Below are positions 34,632-44,044 of a DNA stretch of 64,000 nt, piece by piece. This stretch comes from Prolixibacteraceae bacterium (GTDB lineage Bacteria > Bacteroidota > Bacteroidia > Bacteroidales > Prolixibacteraceae). The notes beneath the pieces are model-generated. The model was not told the DNA's origin. It did not search any database and saw nothing but the letters and a program-made list of their open reading frames with translations. The stretch's first letter is position 1; each line of letters opens with the position of its first letter. The stretch spans positions 34,654 through 98,653 of the forward strand of contig CANJNY010000005.1 of the NCBI GenBank assembly GCA_947475715.1, read 5' to 3'. The position numbers and the translations under genes were made by a program.

Positions 34632-37600
34632 TTATTTGTATTCGTTCCAGGCTTTAATTGGAATGGCATTCAGATCGAGCTTACAGATTGCATAAATAAA
34701 TGCACTGGCAACCCTTGCATTGGTAATAAGCGGGATATTAAAGTCAATCGCGTTTCGTCTGATTCTGTAACCATTTGATATTTCCCGGGTGGTGTGGTCC
34801 TTGGGGATATTAATAACCATTTCAATCCCTCTGTTTTTAATCAGATCGAGCGTGTTTGGTTGTTTGTCTTCATCCGGCCAGAATACCTGTTCGGTCTCAA
34901 TGCCGTTTTCGTGAAAGAAGTGGTGAGTTCCACCGGTGGCATAGATTGTAAAACCGCGTTCTTTGAGCATTCTTGCACTTTCAAGAAGCTCTACCTTCCC
35001 ACGGGTTGGTCCTGAGGAGATCAGTATTGTTTTCTTTGGAATACGGTATCCCACCGATAACATTGATTTTAGCAGTGCTTCGTAAAAGTTCTCACCGATG
35101 CAGGCCACCTCACCGGTTGAGGCCATATCAACTCCGGTAACAGGATCTGCATTTAATAATCGGTGAAAAGAGAACTGCGGCGCTTTTACCCCGACATAAT
35201 CGAGTTCAAAGAGTGATTTGTCCGGCTTTTCGAAAGGGACATCCAGCATCGCCTTGGTCGCAATTTCAATGAGGTTCGTTCGTAACACCTTGGAAACGAA
35301 TGGAAAGGAACGGGAAGCCCTTAGATTACATTCGATTACCTTGATGTCATTGTCTTTGGCAAGATACTGGATATTAAATGGACCTGTAATCTCAAGTGCC
35401 TTGGCAATTTTACGTGATATTTTTTTAATTCGACGGATGGTCTCGATATAAAGCTTTTGTGGAGGGAAGACGATTGTAGCGTCACCAGAATGCACTCCTG
35501 CAAATTCGACATGTTCAGAGATGGCATAAGCTACAATTTCTCCGTTTTTTGCAACAGCGTCCACCTCAATCTCCTTGGCATTCTCAATGAATTCAGAAAC
35601 AACTACAGGATGTTCTTTCGAAACCTTTGTGGCCAGAGTGAGGAAGTGATGTAACTGATCTTTGTTCGAAACTACATTCATGGCAGCTCCCGAAAGTACG
35701 TATGATGGGCGGATCAATACCGGAAAGCCAACTTCGTCGACAAAACGGTTGATATCCTCAATGGTAGTGAGCTGGCTCCAACGTGGCTGGTCGACTCCGA
35801 GACGATCGAGCATTGCTGAAAATTTATTCCGGTCTTCGGCATTATCAATTTTTTCGGCAGTAGTTCCCAGGATCGGAATTCCCTGTTTATGTAAACGCAT
35901 TGCAAGGTTATTCGGAATCTGACCACCCATCGACAGGACTGTTCCCAAAGGTAGCTCCAGATCACAGATATCCAGAACACGCTCGAGGGTTAGTTCGTCA
36001 AAGTAAAGCCTGTCGCAGGTGTCATAATCCGTGGAGACTGTTTCGGGATTATAATTGATCATAATCGAGCGGAATCCCTCTTTCCGAATCGTATTGACGG
36101 CATTGACTGAACACCAGTCAAATTCGACTGATGAGCCGATCCGATAAGCACCCGATCCAAGTACGATCACCGATTTATTGTCGTGCTGAAAAGCTACATC
36201 ATGTTCTGTTCCGTTATAGGTGACATAGAGATAATTGGTGAGTGCAGGGTATTCTCCTGCCAGAGTGTCTATCTGTTTGATAACCGGCACAATACCTAAG
36301 GTTTTGCGGTGAGCTCTCACTTTTAACAGATCGGCCTGGATAAACTGATCACTGGTTTTCAATACAAGGCGGGCAATTTGAAAATCTGAATATCCCTGCT
36401 TTTTAGCCAGTAATAAAAGATCATTTGGTAATTCCTTTAGGGTATTGAATTCGATGAGTTTATTCCGAAGCTCATAAATATTATTAAGTTTCTGAAGAAA
36501 CCATTTGTCGATGCGGGTGATCTCCCAGATTTTATCAACCGAATATCCTTTATCCATTGCCTCAGCAATTGCAAAGATCCGACGGTCGGTAGGATTTTTT
36601 AATTCACCATCGATATCGGTGATTTCCATCTCGCCGCGGTTTCCCACAAAGCCGTGCATTCCTGCTCCAACCATTCGAATTCCCTTCTGAATGGCCTCTT
36701 CAAAGGAGCGTCCGATGGCCATGATCTCCCCAACCGATTTCATGCTGGATCCCAGGGTTTTAGAGACACCCTCGAATTTATTCAGATCCCAGCGGGGTAT
36801 TTTAACAACTACATAGTCAAGAGCCGGCTCGAAACAGGCCGTGGTAACCTTGGTAACCGAATTTTTCAGTTCGTGAAGACCATATCCAAGTCCGAGTTTG
36901 GCAGCTACAAAGGCAAGCGGATAACCTGTTGCCTTGGAGGCCAATGCCGAAGATCTTGAAAGACGGGCGTTCACCTCAATCACACGGTAATCTTCCGAGT
37001 TTGGATCAAGGGCAAACTGAACATTACACTCGCCGATCACACCGATTTTACGGATGATTTTAATCGATAAGGCACGTAATTTATGGTATTCATCGTTTGA
37101 AAGGGTTTGCGATGGCGCAACTACAATTGACTCCCCGGTATGTATTCCCAGCGGGTCGAAGTTTTCCATGTTACAAACGGTAATGCAATTGTCGTAAATA
37201 TCTCTGACTACCTCATATTCTACCTCTTTCCATCCTTTGATCGATTCTTCAACCAGGATTTGCGGAGAATAACTGAAGGCGTTTTCGGCCAGTTTATTCA
37301 ATTCCTCCTCGTTTGAACAGAATCCGGAGCCCAGTCCTCCAAGGGTGTATGCAGCCCTGATAATCAGTGGAAATCCAAGTTTTTTCGCTGCCAAACGTGC
37401 TTGTTCAACCGATTCGCAAGCAACACTTTTAGGGGTAAGCACATCAATTTCGTGAAGAATGTCCGAGAAAATCTGACGATCCTCAGTATTGATAATTGAC
37501 TGTACCGGTGTACCTACAACTTTGATATTGTGTTTTTCAAGGATTCCCTGTCTGAAAAGGTCAACTCCACAGTTGAGGGCTGTTTGTCCGCCGAAAGCGA

Positions 37601-37859
37601 GCAGTATCCCATCGGGTTTCTCCTTTTCAATCACCTTTTCAACGAAAGTAGCGGTTACCGGCAGGAAATAGATCTTGTCGGCAATCTCTTCGGAGGTTTG
37701 GATGGTGGCAATATTGGGGTTAATCAGGATTGTATAAACCCCTTCTTCTTTCAGCGCTTTGAGTGCCTGAGAACCCGAATAATCAAATTCTCCGGCTTCC
37801 CCGATTTTCAATGCCCCGGATCCCAGGACAATTACTTTTTTTATAGATGAGTTGATCAT
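34632..37859 (-). CDS. carB: carbamoyl-phosphate synthase, large subunit
   Basis: 1,075 residues, the normal length for the fused two-ATP-grasp subunit. It makes carbamoyl phosphate from bicarbonate, ATP and ammonia for both arginine and pyrimidine synthesis. Both halves show the repeated KKVIVLGSGALKIGEAGEFDYSG / SVIVLGSGAYRIGSSVEFDWC motif, ATP-grasp lysine and EVNARLSRSS / ECNLRASRSF signatures. The C-terminal MGS-like allosteric domain is present (ILISSGPTRGKVELL onward), where UMP or ornithine would bind. The start overlaps carA by 4 bp. Confidence 0.98.
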   Translation of the reverse strand: MINSSIKKVIVLGSGALKIGEAGEFDYSGSQALKALKEEGVYTILINPNIATIQTSEEIADKIYFLPVTATFVEKVIEKEKPDGILLAFGGQTALNCGVDLFRQGILEKHNIKVVGTPVQSIINTEDRQIFSDILHEIDVLTPKSVACESVEQARLAAKKLGFPLIIRAAYTLGGLGSGFCSNEEELNKLAENAFSYSPQILVEESIKGWKEVEYEVVRDIYDNCITVCNMENFDPLGIHTGESIVVAPSQTLSNDEYHKLRALSIKIIRKIGVIGECNVQFALDPNSEDYRVIEVNARLSRSSALASKATGYPLAFVAAKLGLGYGLHELKNSVTKVTTACFEPALDYVVVKIPRWDLNKFEGVSKTLGSSMKSVGEIMAIGRSFEEAIQKGIRMVGAGMHGFVGNRGEMEITDIDGELKNPTDRRIFAIAEAMDKGYSVDKIWEITRIDKWFLQKLNNIYELRNKLIEFNTLKELPNDLLLLAKKQGYSDFQIARLVLKTSDQFIQADLLKVRAHRKTLGIVPVIKQIDTLAGEYPALTNYLYVTYNGTEHDVAFQHDNKSVIVLGSGAYRIGSSVEFDWCSVNAVNTIRKEGFRSIMINYNPETVSTDYDTCDRLYFDELTLERVLDICDLELPLGTVLSMGGQIPNNLAMRLHKQGIPILGTTAEKIDNAEDRNKFSAMLDRLGVDQPRWSQLTTIEDINRFVDEVGFPVLIRPSYVLSGAAMNVVSNKDQLHHFLTLATKVSKEHPVVVSEFIENAKEIEVDAVAKNGEIVAYAISEHVEFAGVHSGDATIVFPPQKLYIETIRRIKKISRKIAKALEITGPFNIQYLAKDNDIKVIECNLRASRSFPFVSKVLRTNLIEIATKAMLDVPFEKPDKSLFELDYVGVKAPQFSFHRLLNADPVTGVDMASTGEVACIGENFYEALLKSMLSVGYRIPKKTILISSGPTRGKVELLESARMLKERGFTIYATGGTHHFFHENGIETEQVFWPDEDKQPNTLDLIKNRGIEMVINIPKDHTTREISNGYRIRRNAIDFNIPLITNARVASAFIYAICKLDLNAIPIKAWNEYK

Positions 37860-38935
37860 TTATCTGACTTATTTTTTTTTACACTTTCAATGAAATCATC
37901 AAACAGAAATTCCGTATCCACCGGGCCGGATGATGCTTCTGGATGGAACTGTGTGGAGAAGAATGGCTTTGACTTGTGCCTGATCCCTTCGTTGGTATTG
38001 TCATTTACATTTATAAACAGCGATTCCCAACCTTCAGGAAGAGTTTCGTCCGCAATTGCAAAACCGTGGTTCTGTGAGGTGATAAAACAACGGTTTGTCC
38101 CTTTGAGCAGAACCGGTTGGTTATGACTGCGATGGCCATATTTGAGTTTATATGTTTCTGCACCGGCAGCCAGACCAAGGAGCTGGTTTCCGAGGCAAAT
38201 TCCCATGATCGGTTTTTCCTGTTCAATCGCTGTTTTGATATGCCTGACAGTTATGTCGCACATTGCCGGGTCTCCGGGGCCGTTAGTCAAAAAGAGGCCA
38301 TCGTATTCCATTTGGGTAAAGTCATAGTCCCAGGGTACTCTGATTACAGTGGCATTTCTGTTAATCAAACAACGGATGATATTGTTTTTTACACCACAAT
38401 CTACCATGACAATTTTTAATTCACCTGTTCCGTAGGTCTCAACGGTGTCGGTGCTGGCGATTGCCACCAGGTTTACCAGGTTGGGATCAAAGAATTCAAT
38501 CTCTTCCCCTTCAAACTCTATTTTGCCCAGCAGGGAACCTTTTTCGCGCAGAATTTTGGTTAACAACCTGGTGTCTATATCGTAGAGTCCCGGGATGTGC
38601 TGGGATTTGAGCCAGTCGCCCAGGCTCATCATTGCATTCCAGTGGCTGAATCCTACGGAATAGTCAGACACGATTAATCCGGTAATGTGTATTTTATTGG
38701 ATTCAAAATGTTTATGTATTCCATTTTCAGTCAGATCTTTGGGAACACCGTAGTTCCCAATCAACGGGTAGGTCGATACCAGTATTTGTCCCGTGTAGGA
38801 GGGATCTGTAAGGCTTTCAGGATATCCGGTCATCGCGGTATAAAAAACAACCTCTCCGGCAACAGATTTTTCATATCCGAAAGATTTTCCCTCCAATACT
38901 GTTCCATCTTCAAGAATCAGTTTCACTTTTCGCAT
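37856..38935 (-). CDS. carA: carbamoyl-phosphate synthase, small subunit (glutaminase)
   Basis: 359 residues. The N-terminal CPSase domain reads GEVVFYTAMTGYPESLTDPSYTGQILVSTYPLIGNYGVP; the C-terminal class I glutaminase has catalytic Cys in MGICLGNQLLGLA and His/Glu in STQFHPEASSGP. It hydrolyses glutamine and channels ammonia to CarB. It is the first gene of carAB, with a leader of ~138 nt containing a short ORF and a terminator, and shares its upstream region with argR and ARG-box-like palindromes, so both arginine and another signal probably control it. Confidence 0.98.
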   Translation of the reverse strand: MRKVKLILEDGTVLEGKSFGYEKSVAGEVVFYTAMTGYPESLTDPSYTGQILVSTYPLIGNYGVPKDLTENGIHKHFESNKIHITGLIVSDYSVGFSHWNAMMSLGDWLKSQHIPGLYDIDTRLLTKILREKGSLLGKIEFEGEEIEFFDPNLVNLVAIASTDTVETYGTGELKIVMVDCGVKNNIIRCLINRNATVIRVPWDYDFTQMEYDGLFLTNGPGDPAMCDITVRHIKTAIEQEKPIMGICLGNQLLGLAAGAETYKLKYGHRSHNQPVLLKGTNRCFITSQNHGFAIADETLPEGWESLFINVNDNTNEGIRHKSKPFFSTQFHPEASSGPVDTEFLFDDFIESVKKNKSDK

Positions 38936-38982
38936 TATACGCTTGTTTTTCTCTGGTTAACTTAATTTTCAATACCTAATTC

Positions 38983-39033
38983 TCAAAAAAAATGCGTTTT
39001 CACTACTTTATTATCAGTAGTAAAAACGCATTT
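38983..39033 (-). terminator. terminator hairpin in the carAB leader (attenuator)
   Basis: On the minus strand AAATGCGTTTT(T)ACTAC pairs with GTAGT(G)AAAACGCATTT, a 16-bp stem with one mismatch and a 10-nt loop, followed by eight T. It lies between the carA promoter and the carA start codon (48 bp before it), so it must control read-through. The leader ORF 39050-39003 runs across it. Confidence 0.75.
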
Positions 39034-39050
39034 CCCTGCGTCTTGTTCAT
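39003..39050 (-). CDS. putative leader peptide of carAB
   Basis: A 15-codon ORF, MNKTQGNAFLLLIIK, starts 23 nt after the predicted transcription start and ends inside the 3' arm of the terminator hairpin. A ribosome moving to its stop would open the hairpin and allow carAB transcription. It has no arginine codon, but an overlapping ORF MRFYY does start within the same arm. The arrangement recalls pyrBI-type pyrimidine attenuation more than a stalling leader. Whether it is translated is not known; no strong ribosome-binding site is visible. Confidence 0.4.
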   Translation of the reverse strand: MNKTQGNAFLLLIIK

Positions 39051-39079
39051 CGATATTCTTAGTTGATGTCGCACAGCTG

Positions 39080-39110
39080 CAAAAGTAATTTAATTATGTG
39101 AATCTCACAA
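39080..39110 (-). promoter_or_regulatory. carAB promoter
   Basis: On the minus strand TTG (39108-39110), 20 bp, and TACTTTTG (39080-39087) match the Bacteroidota -33/-7 promoter in full. Predicted start near 39073 gives the ~138-nt leader. ARG-box-like palindromes lie just upstream. Confidence 0.65.
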
Positions 39111-39121
39111 AATCATTTTGC

Positions 39122-39222
39122 AATATTTATAAATATTCACATTAAATTAATAAACAGCGGTAAAATTAAATAATTATGCGTAAAATAACGTATATTTCAA
39201 ATATTATGCATAAAATTGCACT
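39122..39222. promoter_or_regulatory. ARG-box-like palindromes between carA and argR
   Basis: Three AT-rich dyads occur in 100 bp: AATATTTATAAATATT at 39122-39137 (a perfect 16-bp palindrome); TATGCGT...ACGTATA at 39175-39194; and TATGCATAAAATTGCA at 39205-39220. The last two share the frame ATGC(A/G)TAAAAT and resemble the ArgR/AhrC box of other bacteria, in which TGAAT-like half sites flank an A/T centre. Together with argR as first gene they support arginine-responsive autoregulation and control of carAB. Sites are inferred from similarity. Confidence 0.55.
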
Positions 39223-39260
39223 CTTTAATGGAATAAATATTCATTAAAAACGGATAATTG

Positions 39261-39746
39261 ATGAAAAATCGGTCACAAAGAATTCTGTTGATAAAGAAGA
39301 TTATTTCGGAAGAGGTAATCAGTAATCAGGATGAGCTACAGATTAAATTGCAGCAGCGGGGATGCGAAGTTACTCAGGCCACGTTGTCACGTGATCTGAA
39401 ATCGATCCATGTCATTAAGGCTAGCGATGATAACAACGGGTATATCTATCGGTTGGCAGGAAATGAATTGGTTAGCGGACAACTGGCATCGGCTGCTTTA
39501 CAACGCGATTACATGGCTGACGGGGTAGTGGGGATCGAATTTTCAGCAAACCTGGGGGTTGTAAAAACGCAACCGGGATATGCCAATAGTGTTGCGATCC
39601 TGATTGATAAGGTTAATCCGTATGAAATTCTTGGAACGGTGGCTGGTGATGACACGATCCTGCTGATTATGCGGGATGGAATAGGACGCAGTGATGTGAT
39701 TCAGGTGCTGAAATCAATCATGCCCAAACTGGAAAATAAAATTTAA
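39261..39746 (+). CDS. argR: arginine repressor ArgR
   Basis: 161 residues from the ATG at 39261 (a TTG directly before it is less likely). The N-terminal winged helix has the family pattern LIKKIISEEVISNQDELQIKLQQRGCEVTQATLSRDLKSI. The C-terminal hexamerisation and arginine-binding domain ends VAGDDTILLIMRDG with the conserved GDDT/I-type acidic pair. It binds arginine and represses biosynthetic genes. Being the first gene of the arginine-proline operon and next to ARG-box-like sites implies autoregulation. Confidence 0.96.
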   Translation: MKNRSQRILLIKKIISEEVISNQDELQIKLQQRGCEVTQATLSRDLKSIHVIKASDDNNGYIYRLAGNELVSGQLASAALQRDYMADGVVGIEFSANLGVVKTQPGYANSVAILIDKVNPYEILGTVAGDDTILLIMRDGIGRSDVIQVLKSIMPKLENKI

Positions 39747-39767
39747 AACCTGAAGAATAATAGCATT

Positions 39768-40457
39768 ATGATATTTAAGAAAAAAGAGTCTGATACCGTA
39801 AAAACCAATATTCAGGTTTTGGTAGCAGGGGAGGAGCACCTTGTGTTTGTTGACGAAATCAATGATACCATTGAAAAAGCATCTCTTGAACGGGGAACAG
39901 GTATTGCCCGGCGTTCGCACGAATATATCGCCTCCAAAATTTCGGAGGGAAAAGCCATCATTGCCATTGATGGGGATAAGTTCGCGGGATTTTGCTATAT
40001 CGAAACCTGGAATGATGCCAAATATGTGGCTAATTCTGGATTGATTGTTCACTGGGATTTCAGGGGACACGGCCTGGCCCGCAGTATTAAACTCAAGGCG
40101 TTTGAATTATCACGCTCAAAGTTTCCCACAGCAAAGCTCTTTGGATTGACTACCGGCCTGGCTGTAATGAAAATTAACTCTGAACTCGGTTATCGTCCGG
40201 TAACATTCTCGGAACTCACCGATGACGAACAATTCTGGAAAGGATGTCAGAGTTGCGTGAACTACGATATTCTGCTGCGCATGAACAAAACCAAATGTTT
40301 ATGTACCGGGATGATTTATGATCCGGCATGGGAGGCGAAAAAACACAATCCTAAAACCCCGTTCAAAATTTATAAGGAGTGGCTCGAAAAACGTAAAAAT
40401 GAGAAACTCTCATTCTCTGCTATCGACTGGAAAAAAATTATAATCCTGGGTCGTTAA
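39768..40457 (+). CDS. GNAT-family N-acyltransferase, candidate N-acylglutamate synthase
   Basis: 229 residues. A GNAT domain spans ~15-175, with the acyl-CoA-binding loop in DFRGHGLARSIKLKA near residue 105 and a following helix, then VMKINSELGYRPVTF. A ~50-residue tail carries Cys residues (KCLCTGMIYDPAWEAKKHN). It sits between argR and argG, and no argA or argJ is seen elsewhere in the operon, so it is the natural candidate for the first step: acylating glutamate from acetyl- or succinyl-CoA. A succinyl role is inferred from the Pro90 ArgF' downstream. The activity is not proven by sequence. Confidence 0.7.
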   Translation: MIFKKKESDTVKTNIQVLVAGEEHLVFVDEINDTIEKASLERGTGIARRSHEYIASKISEGKAIIAIDGDKFAGFCYIETWNDAKYVANSGLIVHWDFRGHGLARSIKLKAFELSRSKFPTAKLFGLTTGLAVMKINSELGYRPVTFSELTDDEQFWKGCQSCVNYDILLRMNKTKCLCTGMIYDPAWEAKKHNPKTPFKIYKEWLEKRKNEKLSFSAIDWKKIIILGR

Positions 40458-40515
40458 ACGGGTTGACATAGTTAATTTTAAGTATCGAAATAATTTATCA
40501 ATAAAAATATTTATC

Positions 40516-41706
40516 ATGAAGGAAAAGGTAGTTCTGGCATTTAGCGGAGGATTGGATACTTCGTTTTGTGCAATTTATCTGTCAGTGGAAAAAGGAATGG
40601 AAGTACATAGTGCCATTGCCAATACCGGCGGCTTTTCGAAACAAGAGCTCGACACTATTGAGCAAAGAGCATACTCACTGGGGGTTAAATCACATAAGAT
40701 GATAGATGTTACCAGTGAATATTACAACAAGGGAATCCGCTATATGGTTTACGGTAATGTATTAAGAAACAATACCTATCCAATATCAGTGAGTTCCGAG
40801 CGTATTTTTCAGGCACTCGCAGTAATTGAGTATGCCAAAAGTATTGGAGCAACCCATGTGGCCCATGGAAGTACCGGTGCAGGCAATGATCAGATTCGAT
40901 TTGACCTTGCATTCGAAGTATTGGCTCCTGAAATCAAAATTATTACCCCTACACGCGATTTGCAGTTGTCACGCGATGCGGAGATCGCCTATTTGCGCAA
41001 ACATGGCGTGGTGGATAATTTTGAAAAGATGGCCTATTCTGTAAATAAGGGACTCTGGGGGACAAGTATAGGGGGGAAAGAAACATTGCTGAGTGATAAA
41101 ACTCTTCCCGAAGAGGCTTATCCGTCCCACCTTCAAAAGGAGGGGGAAGAGACCATAACCCTCGAATTTCTAAAAGGTCAGATCCGGGGTGTGAATGGTC
41201 ATATACACCGTGACCCAGTAGATGCGATCAATGAACTCGAAAAGCTGGGTTCTGCCTGGGCAATTGGTCGCGACATGCATATCGGAGATACAATTATTGG
41301 GATTAAAGGTCGTGTTGGTTTCGAAGCAGCCGCTCCGATGCTCATTATTAAGGCACACCAGATGCTTGAAAAACATACACTTACCAAATGGCAACAGTAC
41401 TGGAAGGAGCAGCTCGGCAACTGGTACGGAATGTTTTTACATGAGGCGATGTACCTTGAACCTGTTATGCGCGATATTGAGAAATTCCTTGAAAACAGTC
41501 AGGAAAATGTCTCCGGTAAAGTAATTATCAAGTTGATGCCTTACCACTTTCAACTGGTCGGAATTGAATCGGAACACGATTTGATGAAATCTGAATTTGG
41601 TCAATACGGTGAGATGAATAAAGGTTGGACAGCCGATGATGCCAAAGGTTTTACAAAAATTCTGGCAAATCAATTAAAAATCTATCATTCGGTAAATCAG
41701 AAATAA
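40516..41706 (+). CDS. argG: argininosuccinate synthase
   Basis: 396 residues. It joins citrulline and aspartate with ATP. The ATP pyrophosphatase P-loop LAFSGGLDTSFC lies at the N-terminus, and VAHGSTGAGNDQIRFD follows near residue 115. The sequence is closer to the type that lacks some E. coli extensions (LSVEKGMEVHSAIANTGGF). The stop codon overlaps the argC start by one base. argH, the next enzyme in the pathway, is not in this window. Confidence 0.96.
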   Translation: MKEKVVLAFSGGLDTSFCAIYLSVEKGMEVHSAIANTGGFSKQELDTIEQRAYSLGVKSHKMIDVTSEYYNKGIRYMVYGNVLRNNTYPISVSSERIFQALAVIEYAKSIGATHVAHGSTGAGNDQIRFDLAFEVLAPEIKIITPTRDLQLSRDAEIAYLRKHGVVDNFEKMAYSVNKGLWGTSIGGKETLLSDKTLPEEAYPSHLQKEGEETITLEFLKGQIRGVNGHIHRDPVDAINELEKLGSAWAIGRDMHIGDTIIGIKGRVGFEAAAPMLIIKAHQMLEKHTLTKWQQYWKEQLGNWYGMFLHEAMYLEPVMRDIEKFLENSQENVSGKVIIKLMPYHFQLVGIESEHDLMKSEFGQYGEMNKGWTADDAKGFTKILANQLKIYHSVNQK

Positions 41707-42686
41707 TGACTCAGGGCAAAAAGATCAACGTGGGTATTGTTGGAGGGGCGGGTTATACAGCCGGCGAACTGATCCGGATTTTACGCTTTCATCCTCAAGC
41801 AGAGCTAAAATACATCCAAAGCGGGAGTAATAACGGCAAACCACTCTTCTCGATTCATACCGATCTGCTTGGAGATACCGATATGTGCTTTACTGATATT
41901 GATTTTGCAGATGTGGATGTTGTGTTTTTGTGCTCCGGCCATGGCAAATCAGTGGAATTCATGAATCAGACAGCAATACCCGACCGGGTTAAGATTATTG
42001 ATCTGAGTCATGACTTTAGATTAAACCGTGCCGGAAACGATTTTGTTTACGGGTTACCGGAGCTAAATCGCGAGCGAATAAAGGTGGCCAGCAGAATTGC
42101 AAATCCGGGTTGTTTCGCTACGGCCATTCAACTGGCACTTATTCCACTCGCATCGGCCGGATTGTTGACCGATGAGGTTCATATTAATGCCATAACGGGT
42201 TCGACAGGTGCGGGACAGGCGCCAACAAAAACTTCTCATTTTAGCTGGCGCGATAATAATCTCTCGGTCTATAAAGCCTTTGAACACCAGCACCTTGGTG
42301 AAATATGCCAGAGTCTTGGTCAGGCTCAGCCGGGTTTTGAGAAAGAGGTCAATTTTATACCCGTGCGCGGAAATCACACGCGTGGAATCTTTGTGACTGC
42401 CTATACCCGTTATGAAGGAACATTGGCCGATGCAAATAAGCTTTTTGCTGATTTTTATGCTTCCCATCCTTTTGTGAATATGGCTCCTGAAAATCCGGAT
42501 ATGAAACAAGTGGTCAATACAAACAAAGGTTTGCTCTTCCTCGAAAAACATGGAAATAAGCTGATGATTATCTCGTGTATCGACAACCTGGTCAAAGGGG
42601 CTTCGGGTCAGGCTATTCAAAATATGAACCTTATGTTTGGCCTGGATGAGCGGTGTGGATTGAATCTGAAAGCTATTGGATTTTAG
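41706..42686 (+). CDS. argC: N-acyl-gamma-glutamyl-phosphate reductase
   Basis: 326 residues. It reduces the acylglutamyl phosphate to the semialdehyde with NADPH. The Rossmann start GIVGGAGYTAGELIRIL, the catalytic Cys in RIANPGCFATAIQLAL and His/Gly region GNHTRGIFVTAY are intact. The substrate acyl group (acetyl or succinyl) is not visible from the sequence. The gene abuts argG and is followed by a 194-bp gap before argD. Confidence 0.96.
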   Translation: MTQGKKINVGIVGGAGYTAGELIRILRFHPQAELKYIQSGSNNGKPLFSIHTDLLGDTDMCFTDIDFADVDVVFLCSGHGKSVEFMNQTAIPDRVKIIDLSHDFRLNRAGNDFVYGLPELNRERIKVASRIANPGCFATAIQLALIPLASAGLLTDEVHINAITGSTGAGQAPTKTSHFSWRDNNLSVYKAFEHQHLGEICQSLGQAQPGFEKEVNFIPVRGNHTRGIFVTAYTRYEGTLADANKLFADFYASHPFVNMAPENPDMKQVVNTNKGLLFLEKHGNKLMIISCIDNLVKGASGQAIQNMNLMFGLDERCGLNLKAIGF

Positions 42687-42880
42687 AGACCAAAGAGCTT
42701 TAAACTATTAGATTAACCTGATTTATTCACTCAAAGGATGTTTTCATCCAACGATTGAAGTTCCTCGGGTTTTATGAGCTTTTAGCCAGTTGCCAATAGC
42801 CAGCTGCAACGTATTAATACTTTAAAATTTATCAGACTCATAAACCTCTGACAGTGATGAGTCTTCAAAAATTACAAGAA

Positions 42881-44011
42881 ATGAAACTATTTGACGTTTA
42901 TCCGCTCTTCGATATCGTACCGGTATCGGGAAATGGTTGTTATATTACCGATCAGGATGGGATTGAGTATCTCGATTTATATGGTGGTCATGCGGTGATC
43001 TCAGTAGGACATTCGCATCCCGATTATGTGCGGAAAATTACAGAACAACTTCAACAGATCGGATTCTACTCAAACTCTGTTCAGAATCCCATGCAGGAAG
43101 AGCTGGCACTTAAACTGGGTGAACTTTCAGGTTATCCCGATTATTCACTTTTTTTCTGCAATTCAGGAGCCGAGGCCAACGAAAATGCCTTGAAACTTGC
43201 CTCTTTTCATACCGGAAAGGGGAGGATCATTGCGTTTGAAAAAGCCTTTCACGGAAGGACCTCTGCTGCTGTGGCCGTTACAGATAATCCTAAAATTATC
43301 TCTCCGATTAATGATACTGTTTTGAGGACCATTCTTCCGCTCAATGATGCAGATCTTCTTGAGTCGGCATTACAGCATGGTGATGTGGCTGCGGTAATCG
43401 TTGAAGGAATACAGGGTGTTGGCGGATGCGTTGTTCCCGAGGCTGGTTTTCTCAGAGCAGCATCTGATTTATGCAAAAAATATGGAGCTTTACTGATTCT
43501 GGATGAAATACAATCGGGGTATGGACGAAGCGGAAAGTTTTTTGCACATCAGTATGCCGGTATACGACCCGATATTATCGCTGTTGCAAAAGGTATGGGG
43601 AATGGTTTTCCTATCGGTGGAATTCTTATCAGCCCTGATCTTAAGCCATGGTCAGGCATGTTGGGGACAACTTTTGGGGGGAATTACCTCGCTTGTGCTG
43701 CCGGAATAGCGGTTCTCGATATTATGAAACAGGAACATTTGGTTGAAAATGCTTATGAAGTTGGAACCTATCTTTTTGAGAAACTAGCTTCAATTCCTCA
43801 GATTAAACAGTTGCGCGGAAAGGGGTTAATGATCGGTATTGAATTTGATTTTCCAATTGCAACAATCAGAAAGCAGTTACTTTTTGAGGAGAAAATATTT
43901 ACCGGGGTTACAGGTACCCATGTTATTCGAATACTTCCTCCCCTTACCCTGACCAAGATACAGTGTGACGTTTTTGTAAGTTCATTGATAAAACTGCTGA
44001 ATAAATTGTAA
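42881..44011 (+). CDS. argD: acylornithine aminotransferase
   Basis: 376 residues from the ATG at 42881 (MKLFDVYPLFDI), which is the usual beginning in this phylum; an in-frame ATG at 42857 would add eight residues. It transfers the amino group from glutamate to N-acylglutamate semialdehyde, using PLP. The PLP lysine lies in DIIAVAKGMGNGFPIGG, with the phosphate-binding CNSGAEANENALKLA and Asp in LLILDEIQSGYGRSG. It lies ahead of proC. The gap after argC shows a minor GGATG/CATCC hairpin but no terminator. Confidence 0.93.
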   Translation: MKLFDVYPLFDIVPVSGNGCYITDQDGIEYLDLYGGHAVISVGHSHPDYVRKITEQLQQIGFYSNSVQNPMQEELALKLGELSGYPDYSLFFCNSGAEANENALKLASFHTGKGRIIAFEKAFHGRTSAAVAVTDNPKIISPINDTVLRTILPLNDADLLESALQHGDVAAVIVEGIQGVGGCVVPEAGFLRAASDLCKKYGALLILDEIQSGYGRSGKFFAHQYAGIRPDIIAVAKGMGNGFPIGGILISPDLKPWSGMLGTTFGGNYLACAAGIAVLDIMKQEHLVENAYEVGTYLFEKLASIPQIKQLRGKGLMIGIEFDFPIATIRKQLLFEEKIFTGVTGTHVIRILPPLTLTKIQCDVFVSSLIKLLNKL

Positions 44012-44044
44012 ATTGCGTTGCCTAAAATTGTAAATTAATACCTT

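Noticed and set aside
42857..42880. Upstream ATG of argD at 42857
   Set aside because: ArgD in this phylum usually starts with an MxLFDVYPLFDI-like segment, which corresponds to 42881.
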